Origin: Myxococcales bacterium
Lineage (GTDB): Bacteria > Myxococcota_A > Polyangia > Palsa-1104 > SHYY01
NCBI GenBank assembly: GCA_009692555.1
Contig: SHYY01000060.1
Coordinates: 1 to 32,119 of the forward strand
Reading direction: 5' to 3'
DNA: 32,119 nt
Shown: positions 15,790-23,680 of the stretch, piece after piece
Layout of the letters: every line of letters starts with the position of its first letter
Position numbering within the stretch: position 1 is the first letter of the stretch
Made by a program: the position numbers and the translations under genes
The notes under the pieces: generated by a model
Database searches by the model: none
What the model was told of the DNA's origin: nothing
The model's input: the letters and a program-made list of their open reading frames with translations, nothing else

Positions 15790-16677
15790 ATGGCCGACCC
15801 GGTTATCACCGTCGTCGATCTGCGGAAGACCTTCGCCTTCGGCTTCCTCCGGCGGAAGGTCCAGGCGGTGCGCGGCCTGACCTTCGATGTGCGCCCCGGC
15901 GAGATCTTCGGCTTCGTCGGCCCGAACGGCGCCGGCAAGACGACGACGATCAAGATGCTGATGGGGCTCATCTTCCCGACGGCAGGCACCTGCATGCTGC
16001 TCGGCAAGAGGGTCCCCGACCTGGGCGCCAAGCGGCGCGTCGGCTTCCTCCCCGAGACGCCCTACTTCTACGAGCACCTCACCGGGCGCGAGCTGGTCGA
16101 TTTCGCCGGCCGCCTGTTCGACCTGCCCGCGTCGGTGCGTCGCCCGCGCACCGAGAAGCTGCTCGACCTGGTCGGCCTCACCGGCGCCGCGTCGCTCCCG
16201 CTCCGCAAGTACTCGAAGGGCATGCTGCAACGCCTCGGCCTCGCCCAGGCGCTGATCAACGATCCCGAGGTGGTGGTGCTCGACGAGCCGATGTCGGGGC
16301 TCGATCCGATCGGCCGCAAGGAGATCCGCGACCTGATCGGGTCGCTGCGGAGCGAGGGCAAGACGGTCTTTTTCTCGTCCCACATCCTGAGCGACGTCGA
16401 GCTGCTGTGCGATCGCTGCGCGATCATCGTCCGCGGCGAGATCCGCGACGTCGGCCCGCTCGCGCAGCTCCTCTCGCCGAAGCTCCTCCACACCGAGGTG
16501 GTGCTCGATCGCGCGGGCGCGCCCGAGGAGCGCCGCCTGACCCCGGGCGAGGACGTTGACGCGTTCCTGCGCGCCGCGATCGACGGCGGGGCGAAGGTCG
16601 TGTCGGTCACGCCGCGCAAGGAGCACCTCGAAGATCTCTTCGTGCGCGAGGTCGAAGCGGACCAGGCGCGCCAATGA
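15790..16677 (+). CDS. ABC transporter ATP-binding protein (ABC-2/CcmA type)
   Basis: 295 residues from ATG 15790, one base after the epimerase stop. Walker A is [14 protein letters not shown] (about residue 43), the signature region is [15 protein letters not shown] (a variant of LSGGQ often seen in ABC-2 exporters), Walker B is [12 protein letters not shown] (about 160), and the H-loop is [11 protein letters not shown]. After the nucleotide-binding domain comes about 90 residues of variable C-terminal domain. This family pairs with an ABC-2 permease, here encoded by the next gene with a 4-bp ATGA overlap. It would couple ATP hydrolysis to export or to a maintenance function; the substrate cannot be predicted. 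Confidence 0.95.
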   Translation: MADPVITVVDLRKTFAFGFLRRKVQAVRGLTFDVRPGEIFGFVGPNGAGKTTTIKMLMGLIFPTAGTCMLLGKRVPDLGAKRRVGFLPETPYFYEHLTGRELVDFAGRLFDLPASVRRPRTEKLLDLVGLTGAASLPLRKYSKGMLQRLGLAQALINDPEVVVLDEPMSGLDPIGRKEIRDLIGSLRSEGKTVFFSSHILSDVELLCDRCAIIVRGEIRDVGPLAQLLSPKLLHTEVVLDRAGAPEERRLTPGEDVDAFLRAAIDGGAKVVSVTPRKEHLEDLFVREVEADQARQ

Positions 16678-17471
16678 ACCGGATCTTCGCCATCGCCTTG
16701 AACACCTTCCGCGAAGCGATGCGGGACAAGCTCCTCTACGCGATCCTGATCTTCGCCTGCCTCCTGATCCTCTCGGCGTGGGGGATCGGCCAGCTCTCGA
16801 TGCACGAGGAGCTGCGGATCACCAAGGACGTGGGACTCGGGGGAATCTCGGTTTTCGGTGTCATCCTCGCGATCTTCGCGGGGGTGAACCTGGTCTACAA
16901 GGAGATCGAGCGCAAGACCCTCTACGCCTTCATCCCGAAGCCGATCCATCGCTGGCAGTTCGTGCTCGGGAAGTACCTCGGCCTGGTGCTCACGCTGACC
17001 GCGCAGGTGGCGCTCATGAGCGTGGTCCTGTGGATCACGATGGCCGTCCAGGGATGGTCGCCCGACGGAGTGATGGTGCGCGCGGTCCTGCTCCTCTACG
17101 TCCAGGTCCTGCTCGTCACCGCGATCGCGGTCTTCTTTTCGACCTTCTCCACGCCCTACCTCTCCGGCCTGTTCACCGCGGGCATCTTCATCATCGGCCG
17201 CTCCACACCCGATCTGCGGGCGTTGATCCTGGCGCGGTTCAAGGACTCGCCGTCGACGGCGTCGGCGCTCAACTGGGCGATCCAGGTGCTGCCCGATCTC
17301 CACCTTTTCTTTGTCTCAGGAGGCCTCGTCAACGGCGTCCCCGCGTCGATCCACGCGGGCAGCTACGTGAGTTGGGCCTACGTCGCCGGGGCGACCGGCT
17401 ACGGCCTCGGCTACTCCGCGTGCGTGCTGGCGCTGGCGATCTTCCTCTTCTCGCGCCGGGACTTCGTGTGA
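16674..17471 (+). CDS. ABC-2 type transporter permease
   Basis: 265 residues from ATG 16674, overlapping the ATPase gene by 4 bp. It contains about six hydrophobic segments, including [38 protein letters not shown], a paired region around [38 protein letters not shown], and a C-terminal span [14 protein letters not shown]. The N-terminal cytosolic helix '[17 protein letters not shown]' and the following '[19 protein letters not shown]' motif are typical of ABC-2 permeases that contact the ATPase. It forms the membrane part of the exporter and overlaps the next gene by 4 bp (GTGA). Confidence 0.9.
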   Translation: MNRIFAIALNTFREAMRDKLLYAILIFACLLILSAWGIGQLSMHEELRITKDVGLGGISVFGVILAIFAGVNLVYKEIERKTLYAFIPKPIHRWQFVLGKYLGLVLTLTAQVALMSVVLWITMAVQGWSPDGVMVRAVLLLYVQVLLVTAIAVFFSTFSTPYLSGLFTAGIFIIGRSTPDLRALILARFKDSPSTASALNWAIQVLPDLHLFFVSGGLVNGVPASIHAGSYVSWAYVAGATGYGLGYSACVLALAIFLFSRRDFV

Positions 17472-18124
17472 TCCCTGGCGCCCCGCTTCGCCTCGCGCTG
17501 CGCATCGCCGGCTTCGTCGCGATCGCCCTGACGATGATCATTTCGCGGGTCCTCTGGTCTTCGCGCGTCGAGTGGCAGGCCGCCGAGGAGCGGCTCGCGG
17601 CGGGCGACGCACCCCAGGCGATCGATCGCTTCGGGCGCGCGGCCAGGCTCTACGCGCCCGGCAATCCCTGGTCCTCGCGCGCGCTTGACCGCCTCGAAGA
17701 GCTAGCCGTGCGCTCCGAAAAAGCCGGCGATCGCGCGCTCGCGCTGGTGGCGTGGCGGGAGGTCCGCTCGTCGGTGCTCGCCACCCGCGCGATCTACACG
17801 CCGAACCGCGCGCGCCTGGCGGTGGCCGATGAGCGGATCGCCACGCTCGCGGCAGCCCTCGAGTCGCCGTCGGTGGATCCGGGTGCCGACGAGCCTGCGC
17901 GCCGGCTGTGGCACGCCGAGCGGCTGGCGCGCACGGAGGAGCCGAGCCCGTTCTGGTCACTGTGTGCGCTCGCCGGATTCGCCGGTTGGCTGGCCGCCGC
18001 GGTGGGCTTTCTCTTCCGAGCCGTCGATGAGCGCGACCGCCTTCGCCGCGGTCCCGCGCTCCGGTGGGCGCTCGGCGTGATCGCCGGGATGGCCCTGTTC
18101 CTGGTCGGCCTCGCCTGGGCCTAG
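17468..18124 (+). CDS. Membrane protein with N-terminal anchor and C-terminal double span, TPR-like middle
   Basis: 218 residues. The GTG start at 17468 overlaps the permease stop as GTGA, and upstream in-frame sequence is a shadow of the permease. One hydrophobic segment lies near the N-terminus ([18 protein letters not shown]), followed by a helical soluble region with two TPR-like helix pairs ('[31 protein letters not shown]' and '[19 protein letters not shown]', quoted as two segments). Two further spans come near the C-terminus ([19 protein letters not shown] and [18 protein letters not shown]). It is the last gene of the epimerase/ABC operon and likely assists the transporter. Family not recognised. 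Confidence 0.8.
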   Translation: MIPGAPLRLALRIAGFVAIALTMIISRVLWSSRVEWQAAEERLAAGDAPQAIDRFGRAARLYAPGNPWSSRALDRLEELAVRSEKAGDRALALVAWREVRSSVLATRAIYTPNRARLAVADERIATLAAALESPSVDPGADEPARRLWHAERLARTEEPSPFWSLCALAGFAGWLAAAVGFLFRAVDERDRLRRGPALRWALGVIAGMALFLVGLAWA

Positions 18125-18128
18125 CCGA

Positions 18129-18149
18129 CTGCGGCGCGCCCGGCCGCAG
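18129..18149 (+). terminator. GC-rich hairpin after the ABC operon, no U-tract
   Basis: A perfect 7-bp stem CTGCGGC (18129-18135) pairs with GCCGCAG (18143-18149) around a 7-nt loop, 4 bp after the stop codon at 18122-18124. No T-run follows, so it could be a weak terminator or mRNA-stabilising hairpin. Confidence 0.4.
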
Positions 18150-18240
18150 CACGCGCGCGGTCAACGGATCGGTTGCGATCCGGCTCGGGCACACCCGAAG
18201 CGTGCCACGCTGCTCGCTCCGGCTCGTCAACCGCGCCGAA

Positions 18241-18294
18241 GCGCCTGGAGCCGTGGTCCGAACCGGAGCCGGCGTGCGTAGGCGTGGCGCTCCA

Positions 18295-18299
<5 letters not shown>
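18241..18299. repeat. 11-bp inverted repeat at the edge of the mtnA remnant
   Basis: GCGCCTGGAGC at 18241-18251 and its exact reverse complement GCTCCAGGCGC at 18289-18299 flank a 37-nt spacer. The right arm ends inside the first codons of the surviving mtnA sequence (GAR from 18295). It may mark an old insertion or rearrangement breakpoint, or be chance in GC-rich DNA. Confidence 0.45.
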
Positions 18300-18441
<142 letters not shown>

Positions 18442-18470
18442 ATCGGTGGCTCACCGACGGAGATCCGCGA

Positions 18471-20198
18471 TTGACCAGCCTCGGCGGGAGGAGCACCATC
18501 GCCCGAGTGGAGTCACCCGACGGCGGCAGTCCTGGCACGGATCGGTCGCCCTCCGGGCTGCGCGCGCGCCTGGCGATCGCAGCGCTGCTGACCTCGGGCC
18601 TGTTCGTGGCCGTGCTGGCGCCGGGTGGAGCGGTCTTCCTGGGCAACGATGACGTGGAGATCATCCACCACTTCGACGGTCGCCAGACCGGGACTCCGGA
18701 GCCGCGGGTCATCCTGATCGGGGGCCTGCTGGCGAGGGCGCTTTGTGCCGCATACGAGGCGCTCCCGTCGCTGCCGTGGTTCCCGCTGTTCTGCTACGCC
18801 GTCGCATGGCTCTCGTGCACGACCATTCTCTTCCTGTTCCTCGGCACCGGGCCGGGTCGCGCCCGCGGGCTGGCGCTGCTCGCCATCGCGGTCACGTTCG
18901 TTCCCTTTCTCCTGCTGCGCCTCTCCTACACCTCGGTCGCCCTGGTCGCGGGCGGGGCGGGAAGCCTCGTCCTCCTCGACGCCATCCGGAGGCGCTCGAC
19001 AAGGTGGGCGCCTCTCCTCCTCTCGGCTGGGCTCCTCGGCGTCTCCTACCTGCTGCGACGGCAGATATTCCCGGCCCAGCTGCAATGGATGGCTCCGATC
19101 GCGCTGCTCGCGTTCCGCATGCGCGATGCGCGGCGCACGGCGGTCGTGGCCGGCCTGCTGGTGGCGCTCGCCTCCACCAACGCGCTCGTCGACCGCGCCC
19201 TCTATGACGGACCCGCCTGGCGACAGTACCTGGAAGCCTTTCACCTGCGGTTTACCCTCCAGGAAACCCCGCGGCTGGAGGACTCGACCGGCCTCCGCGC
19301 CGCCGCCGCCGCCGCGGGCTGGTCGCCCAACGACATCGCGCTGCTCCAGCAGTTCTTCGTCGTCGATCCCGCGCTCCATGACCCGCAGGCGCTGGCGAAG
19401 ATCGTCGCGGGCACCACCGGGGAGCATCGGGACGCGGCGAGCGGGATCGCCTTCCTCGAGGCCTACCGGCTCTACCTCCTCGCCCTGCTCACAGCGTGGG
19501 TGATCGCCTGGGCGCGCATGGATCGCCAATCGCGGCAGCTCGCCGGAGCGCAGCTGCTGTTGGTGGCGTCCGGGGTCGCCTACCTGCTCCTCTTTCGACG
19601 GGTTCCCGCGCGCGTGATCGTGCCGCTGCTGCTGTGCGCCAGCCTCTTCCCCCTGCTCTCACCGGCCGCTGCCCGGCTTCCCGGCCGGCTCGGCCTGGGC
19701 GCGCTTCTCGGGCCGGGCGCCGCGCTCGCCGCCGTGACCTCGCTCGTCGTCGGGACCATGCACGCCGTCGAGCTCAGCACGCGCGGGCGCGCCCGGCGGC
19801 AGATCTTCGACGCCAGTATCGCCGAGCTCGGGTCGCACGCGGCGGGGCGCACTCTCGTCGCGTGGCCGGGCGCGCTGCCGTACGAGCACGCCGCGCCGCT
19901 GTCCCGATCGCCCGGTTCGATCGGCCCGAACACGCTGCGGCTCGGGTGGACCTACGGATCGCCGCGCTTCGACGACGTGCTCCGGCGTCTTCACCTGCCC
20001 CATTTTCCCGACGATCTCGTGGGGCGCAACGACGCGCTGCTGATCGCCCCCGAGGCCAGCGGCCCGCTCTTCGTCCGCTACATGCGCGAGCGGCGGGGAC
20101 GCGACGTGCGGCTGGAGGTGGCCCGCGAGCTGACCGCGCTGCGACCACGGCGCGTCAACCTGTACCGTGTCGTCGACGGCGCGGCAGCATCTCCGTGA
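18471..20198 (+). CDS. Polytopic membrane protein, possibly glycosyltransferase-like (GT-C type)
   Basis: 575 residues if TTG 18471 is used, overlapping the stop of the mtnA fragment; a GTG at 18507 is an alternative and would be 12 residues shorter. About nine to eleven hydrophobic spans are visible, e.g. [71 protein letters not shown] and [15 protein letters not shown]. After the first span lies the acidic loop [10 protein letters not shown]; acidic loops in this position are typical of GT-C glycosyltransferases, though the family is not clear. A C-terminal soluble domain of about 140 residues follows ([19 protein letters not shown] onward). Function unknown; involvement in envelope glycan synthesis is only a guess. 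Confidence 0.75.
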   Translation: MTSLGGRSTIARVESPDGGSPGTDRSPSGLRARLAIAALLTSGLFVAVLAPGGAVFLGNDDVEIIHHFDGRQTGTPEPRVILIGGLLARALCAAYEALPSLPWFPLFCYAVAWLSCTTILFLFLGTGPGRARGLALLAIAVTFVPFLLLRLSYTSVALVAGGAGSLVLLDAIRRRSTRWAPLLLSAGLLGVSYLLRRQIFPAQLQWMAPIALLAFRMRDARRTAVVAGLLVALASTNALVDRALYDGPAWRQYLEAFHLRFTLQETPRLEDSTGLRAAAAAAGWSPNDIALLQQFFVVDPALHDPQALAKIVAGTTGEHRDAASGIAFLEAYRLYLLALLTAWVIAWARMDRQSRQLAGAQLLLVASGVAYLLLFRRVPARVIVPLLLCASLFPLLSPAAARLPGRLGLGALLGPGAALAAVTSLVVGTMHAVELSTRGRARRQIFDASIAELGSHAAGRTLVAWPGALPYEHAAPLSRSPGSIGPNTLRLGWTYGSPRFDDVLRRLHLPHFPDDLVGRNDALLIAPEASGPLFVRYMRERRGRDVRLEVARELTALRPRRVNLYRVVDGAAASP

Positions 20199-20258
20199 AT
20201 CCCGCTGCTGGCGAACCTCCTCGCGAAGGTATCCACAGGAAAAGTGATCGGAAATCGC

Positions 20259-20286
20259 TTGACTTGCCCCCGCGCACACCTAGAAT
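20259..20286 (+). promoter_or_regulatory. Sigma-70-like promoter of the rplU-rpmA-obgE operon
   Basis: TTGACT (20259-20264), a 16-bp spacer and TAGAAT (20281-20286) lie 34 bp before the rplU ATG at 20321, leaving a leader with a CAGGAG ribosome-binding site (about 20308-20313). This is among the best promoter matches in the window and fits a highly expressed ribosomal protein operon. Confidence 0.7.
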
Positions 20287-20320
20287 GCCGCCTCTGTCGC
20301 TTTCGCCAGGAGCCACTAGC

Positions 20321-20632
20321 ATGTACGCCGTCATCGCCACCGGAGGCAAGCAGTACCGGGTGCAGCAGGGAGAGACCGTCCGGGTCGAGAAGCTCGACCA
20401 CGAGGCCGGCAAAACCATCGAGTTCAACGAGGTCCTCCTCGTCGCCGACGGGGACAACGTCCAGGTCGGCGCTCCCCACGTCGCCGGCGCCAAGGTCACC
20501 GCCCAGGTCATGGGCGATGGCAAGGGCGTGAAGCTCCTCATCTACAAATACCGCCGCCGGAAGGGCTACCGCCGCAAGACCGGGCACCGCCAGCCCTTCA
20601 CCGCGCTCAAGATCACCGGCATCACGGCCTGA
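20321..20632 (+). CDS. rplU: 50S ribosomal protein L21
   Basis: 103 residues starting [14 protein letters not shown], the hallmark of L21, with the C-terminal [20 protein letters not shown] segment that contacts 23S rRNA. Length is standard. ATG 20321 is chosen for the CAGGAG site upstream and the conserved start; the frame is open far upstream within the preceding gene's region but this is meaningless. The operon order rplU-rpmA-obgE is one of the most conserved in bacteria. Confidence 0.99.
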   Translation: MYAVIATGGKQYRVQQGETVRVEKLDHEAGKTIEFNEVLLVADGDNVQVGAPHVAGAKVTAQVMGDGKGVKLLIYKYRRRKGYRRKTGHRQPFTALKITGITA

Positions 20633-20650
20633 CCTCCGAGGTAACCTGAC

Positions 20651-20923
20651 ATGGCGCACAAAAAAGGTGGTGGCTCCTCGAAGAACGGCCGCGATTCGCA
20701 GCCGAAGATGCGGGGCGTCAAGAAGTTCGGTGGCGAGGCGATCCGCGCCGGTGGGATCATCGTCCGCCAGGTCGGCACCGTGATCCACGCCGGCACCAAC
20801 GTCGGCGTCGGCCGCGATCACACGCTCTTCGCGCTTGTCGACGGCCACGTCAAGTTCGAGCGCAAGGGCAAGACCCGCCGCAAGGCCTCGGTCGTCCCCG
20901 TCGCGCCCGCGACGCCCGTCTAG
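20651..20923 (+). CDS. rpmA: 50S ribosomal protein L27
   Basis: 90 residues beginning [19 protein letters not shown], the typical N-terminus that reaches the peptidyl-transferase centre. It continues with [13 protein letters not shown] '[20 protein letters not shown]' and the [15 protein letters not shown] core. It lies 18 bp after rplU with a GAGGT ribosome-binding site at 20638-20642, 8 nt before ATG. The N-terminus begins directly with Met-Ala-His; there is no Firmicutes-type cleavable leader. The C-terminal Ala/Pro/Val tail ([10 protein letters not shown]) is slightly longer than in E. coli. Confidence 0.99.
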   Translation: MAHKKGGGSSKNGRDSQPKMRGVKKFGGEAIRAGGIIVRQVGTVIHAGTNVGVGRDHTLFALVDGHVKFERKGKTRRKASVVPVAPATPV

Positions 20924-20951
20924 CTCGCCCGACCTCCCGCTCGTCTCCCCC

Positions 20952-20979
20952 CCGCTCACGCTGAGCCTGTCGAAGGGCC
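20952..20979 (+). repeat. REP-like palindromic element abutting obgE start
   Basis: GCTCACGCTGAGC (20954-20966, stem GCTCA/TGAGC) followed by CTGTCGAAGGG (20967-20977) matches the short extragenic repeat (read on the minus strand as CCCTTCGACAGG-CTCAGCGTGAGC) that I recall as widespread in many high-GC bacteria. It ends 2 nt before the obgE ATG, and its GAAGGG provides the only Shine-Dalgarno-like sequence. Confidence 0.55.
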
Positions 20980-22008
20980 ATGCAGTTCATCGACGAAGTC
21001 AAGATCCACGTCCATGGCGGTGACGGCGGCAACGGCGTGGTCGCCTTCCGGCGCGAAAAGTTCGTCCCCCGCGGCGGCCCCTCGGGCGGCGACGGCGGCC
21101 ACGGCGGCTCGGTCATCCTGGTCGCGGACACCCAGCTCGGCACCCTCCTCGATCTCCGCTACCAGCAGCACTACCTGGGCAAGCGCGGCGAGCACGGCCA
21201 GGGGCGCGACCGCTACGGCAAGGGCGGCGAGGACTCCCTCGTCCGCGTCCCCGTCGGCACCCTGATCCGCGACGCCGCCACGGGCGAGATCCTGGCCGAC
21301 CTCGTCACCGCCGGCGATAGGTTCGTCGCGGGAAAGGGCGGCAAGGGCGGTCGCGGCAACATCCACTTCGCCACCTCCACCAACCAGGCCCCCCGCACCG
21401 CCGAGGACGGCGAGCCCGGCGAGGAGCGCACCCTCCGCCTCGAGCTCAAGCTGCTCGCCGACGTCGGCCTCCTCGGCTTCCCCAACGTCGGCAAGTCCAC
21501 CTTCATCGCCCGCGTCTCGCGCGCCCGCCCGAAGATCGCGGATTACCCGTTCACCACGCTGATCCCGAATCTCGGCGTCGTCGGCCTCTCCGACGAGCGC
21601 TCGTTCGTGCTCGCCGACATCCCCGGCCTCATCGAAGGCGCCGCCGAGGGGCACGGGCTCGGCCACCGCTTCCTCCGCCACGTCGAGCGGACCAGCGTCC
21701 TCCTCCACCTCGTCGAGCTGCCGATGGGCGCGGGCGACGGCAACGAACGCGAGCCGCTCCACGACTTCGACATCATCAACCGCGAGCTCGCCCGCTACGA
21801 TCCCGCCCTCGCCACCCGCCCCCAGGTGGTCGCGCTCAGCAAGCTCGACCTCACCGAAACCCGCGAGGCCTACCCCGCCCTCCGCGCCGCCTTCGCCAAG
21901 CGCGGCGTCGAGCTGCACGCGCTCTCCGCGGTCACCGGCGAGGGCATGCCCGAGATCCTCGAGCGCCTCTGGGCGCAGATCGCCACCGCCCGCGCCCGCC
22001 CGGCATGA
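20980..22008 (+). CDS. obgE: Obg/CgtA-family ribosome-associated GTPase
   Basis: 342 residues from ATG 20980. The N-terminal Obg fold (residues 1-158) is glycine-rich (EVKIHVHGGDGGNGVVAFRREK, and repeated GGxGG) as expected. The G domain follows: G1 GFPNVGKSTF (about 165), switch I/G2 YPFTTLIPNLG, G3 DIPGLIEGAAEGHGLG (about 213), G4 SKLD (Ser replacing the usual Asn of NKxD) and G5 SAVTGEG. There is no extra C-terminal OCT domain. Obg binds the 50S subunit and acts in its maturation and in stress control. It is third in the rplU-rpmA-obgE operon. The only unusual point is the start region, where a REP-like repeat supplies the ribosome-binding site. Confidence 0.98.
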   Translation: MQFIDEVKIHVHGGDGGNGVVAFRREKFVPRGGPSGGDGGHGGSVILVADTQLGTLLDLRYQQHYLGKRGEHGQGRDRYGKGGEDSLVRVPVGTLIRDAATGEILADLVTAGDRFVAGKGGKGGRGNIHFATSTNQAPRTAEDGEPGEERTLRLELKLLADVGLLGFPNVGKSTFIARVSRARPKIADYPFTTLIPNLGVVGLSDERSFVLADIPGLIEGAAEGHGLGHRFLRHVERTSVLLHLVELPMGAGDGNEREPLHDFDIINRELARYDPALATRPQVVALSKLDLTETREAYPALRAAFAKRGVELHALSAVTGEGMPEILERLWAQIATARARPA

Positions 22009-22084
22009 AGGCTCCGCCCTTTCCGGGCACCTGACCGCCGAGCGACCTCGTCGCCCCGTTCTCGTGTTTCCAAGGAGGAGCGTC

Positions 22085-22741
22085 ATGTTCAGCCGCAAGG
22101 TCCACTTGGTCGCCCTGGCCCTCACCCTGCTCGCGCTCGCCCCGGCGGCACGCGCCTACCCGCAGGGCCCCAAGGACGCGCCCTCCCCGTCCCCCACCGC
22201 TCCGGCCACCGCCCCCGCCGACCACTACCGTCGCCAGCTCGACGACCTCGACCGCCGCCTCCAGGATCTCAAGAGCAAGGTCTTCATCTCCACCGGCCGC
22301 CTGCGCGGTTTCCAGGCGACCGTCCTCGATCGCGGCCTCGCCGGCGCTCGCGCCCGCATCGTCCACCGCAACGAAATGGGCACCAGCTACCTCCCCGTGC
22401 GGCTGAGCTACGCCCTCGACGGTGAGCCGCTGTTCACCCGCGCCGATCCGAAGGGCCTCATCGCCCCCGGCGCCGAACTCGAGGTCTTCCGCGGCCCCCT
22501 CGCCCCGAAAAACCACACCCTCTCCCTCACCATCACCTACCGCGGCAACGACGCCCTCTTCAGCTACCTCGCCGGCTACACCTTCACCCTCCGCGCCTCC
22601 CACAGCTTCGCGGTCGGCGAGGGGCGGGAGACCCAGGTCCGCGCGGTCGCCTTCGAGGAGGGCAACCTCCTCACCACCGACATGCCCGATCGCCCCGCGG
22701 TCGACTTCCGCGTCACTCTCTCGCCGTCCAAAAAACCCTGA
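22085..22741 (+). CDS. Exported coiled-coil protein, paralogue of the next gene (cluster gene 1)
   Basis: 218 residues from ATG 22085 with GGAGGAG just upstream (22074-22080); an earlier in-frame ATG at 22064 would place residues before the signal peptide and is rejected. The signal peptide is KVHLVALALTLLALAPAARA, cut near ARA-YPQ. A Pro/Ala-rich linker follows, then a coiled-coil segment (RRQLDDLDRRLQDLKSKV) and a C-terminal beta-rich domain of about 140 residues beginning HRNEMGTSYLPVRLSYALDG and containing FSYLAGYTFTLRASHSF. It aligns over its full mature length with the protein encoded at 22924-23679 (shared HRNEMG, YALDG, NHTLS and RPAVDFR), about 45% identical by eye. It is probably periplasmic or outer-membrane associated. 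Family unknown; similar proteins precede TPR genes in myxobacterial clusters. Confidence 0.8.
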   Translation: MFSRKVHLVALALTLLALAPAARAYPQGPKDAPSPSPTAPATAPADHYRRQLDDLDRRLQDLKSKVFISTGRLRGFQATVLDRGLAGARARIVHRNEMGTSYLPVRLSYALDGEPLFTRADPKGLIAPGAELEVFRGPLAPKNHTLSLTITYRGNDALFSYLAGYTFTLRASHSFAVGEGRETQVRAVAFEEGNLLTTDMPDRPAVDFRVTLSPSKKP

Positions 22742-22785
22742 CCCACCGTCGCTGGGCCGGCCCCAAAAGCCGCGTCCCACTTACC

Positions 22786-22814
22786 TTGACCCCGCCTACC
22801 CTCTCTGATATACA
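22786..22814 (+). promoter_or_regulatory. Sigma-70-like promoter before the TPR/TonB-like cluster
   Basis: TTGACC (22786-22791), a 17-bp spacer and TATACA (22809-22814) form the closest consensus match here. The 182-bp gap before the ATG at 22924 leaves a roughly 100-nt leader, in which nothing else is recognised. It would drive the genes from 22924 to the right edge, which are spaced by 0-20 bp. Confidence 0.65.
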
Positions 22815-22923
22815 GCGGGTTTATTGATCTGGACAGCCACCGCGACCGACCAAAATCGGGCTCGTGCAAGGTGGCCCGGGGTCCGAATCAGGCCTGTCCA
22901 CGCTCGCCAGAGAGGATCCATCG

Positions 22924-23679
22924 ATGAAGGGACTGCGTGTTGCTGGTGGCTTCGTGGCCGCCTTTCTGCTCGTCACCTCCCCCGCCGCAAGGGCCGATCA
23001 GCCGCCCGCCGATCCCGGCATGCCGCCGCCCGCAGCTTCCCCGGCGCCGCCGCCGACTGCACCACCCCCGGCGCAGGGACCCCCTACCGCCTCGGTCGCA
23101 CCCGGCGGCGGCACCGCCAGCGGCTCCTACACCGTGCGCCTGCACGACCTGGAGCGCCGCGTCAACGAGCTGAAGGAGCAGATCTTCCGCTCCAAGGCCC
23201 GCTTGAACCTCCTCAAGGAGACCGTCCTCCACGGGGTGATCGCCGGCTCGCGCTCGCTCATCACCCACCGCAACGAGATGGGCTCCACCTACACCCTGAT
23301 CAAGCTCGTCTACGCCCTCGATGGCGCTGAGATCTTTGCCAAATCGGACGACGCCGGCCACATCGCCGACAACCCGGAGTTCGAGATCTTCAACGGATCG
23401 ATCGTTCCGGGCAATCATACATTGTCAGTCCTCATGGTGTACCAGGGCAACGGGTACGGCGTGTTCTCGTACCTCAAGGGCTACAAGTTCAACGTCCGCG
23501 ACTCGCACACCTTCTCCGCCGGCGAGGGCAAGCTCACCCAGCTGAAGGTGGTCGGCTTCGAGAAGGGCAACCCGATCACCACCGACCCGAAGGATCGCCC
23601 CGCGGTCGACTTCCGCGAGAACATCATGACCGACAAGGGCAGCGCCACCCCCACCGCGGCCACCGGGGACAAGAAGTAA
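22924..23679 (+). CDS. Exported coiled-coil protein, paralogue of preceding gene (cluster gene 2)
   Basis: 251 residues from ATG 22924 (GAGAGGATCC upstream; the frame opens at 22864 but the first 20 codons lack a signal peptide). The signal peptide is GLRVAGGFVAAFLLVTSPA, ending ARA-DQ. Next come a Pro/Ala-rich linker of about 45 residues, a coiled coil (LHDLERRVNELKEQIFRSK) and a beta-rich domain beginning THRNEMGSTYTLIKLVYALDG and ending RPAVDFRENIMTD. It shares these landmarks with the product of 22085-22741, which indicates tandem duplication. One base separates its TAA from the ATG of the TPR gene downstream, so it is the first gene of that operon. The likely location is periplasmic. In the Glt/Nfs comparison I have no named counterpart for this pair. 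Confidence 0.8.
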   Translation: MKGLRVAGGFVAAFLLVTSPAARADQPPADPGMPPPAASPAPPPTAPPPAQGPPTASVAPGGGTASGSYTVRLHDLERRVNELKEQIFRSKARLNLLKETVLHGVIAGSRSLITHRNEMGSTYTLIKLVYALDGAEIFAKSDDAGHIADNPEFEIFNGSIVPGNHTLSVLMVYQGNGYGVFSYLKGYKFNVRDSHTFSAGEGKLTQLKVVGFEKGNPITTDPKDRPAVDFRENIMTDKGSATPTAATGDKK

Positions 23680-23680
23680 A

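Noticed and set aside
19496..20320. Fusion of an N-terminal extension to L21
   Set aside because: L21 starts at the conserved [12 protein letters not shown] with its own promoter and RBS; the extension is a shadow of the membrane protein gene.
20632..20642. ACCTC-C-GAGGT palindrome as a regulatory hairpin before rpmA
   Set aside because: A one-base loop cannot form a normal hairpin; the GAGGT half is simply the rpmA ribosome-binding site.
22742..22923. Small gene or RNA in the gap
   Set aside because: No protein-like ORF or stable fold was recognised beyond the promoter; kept as a leader.
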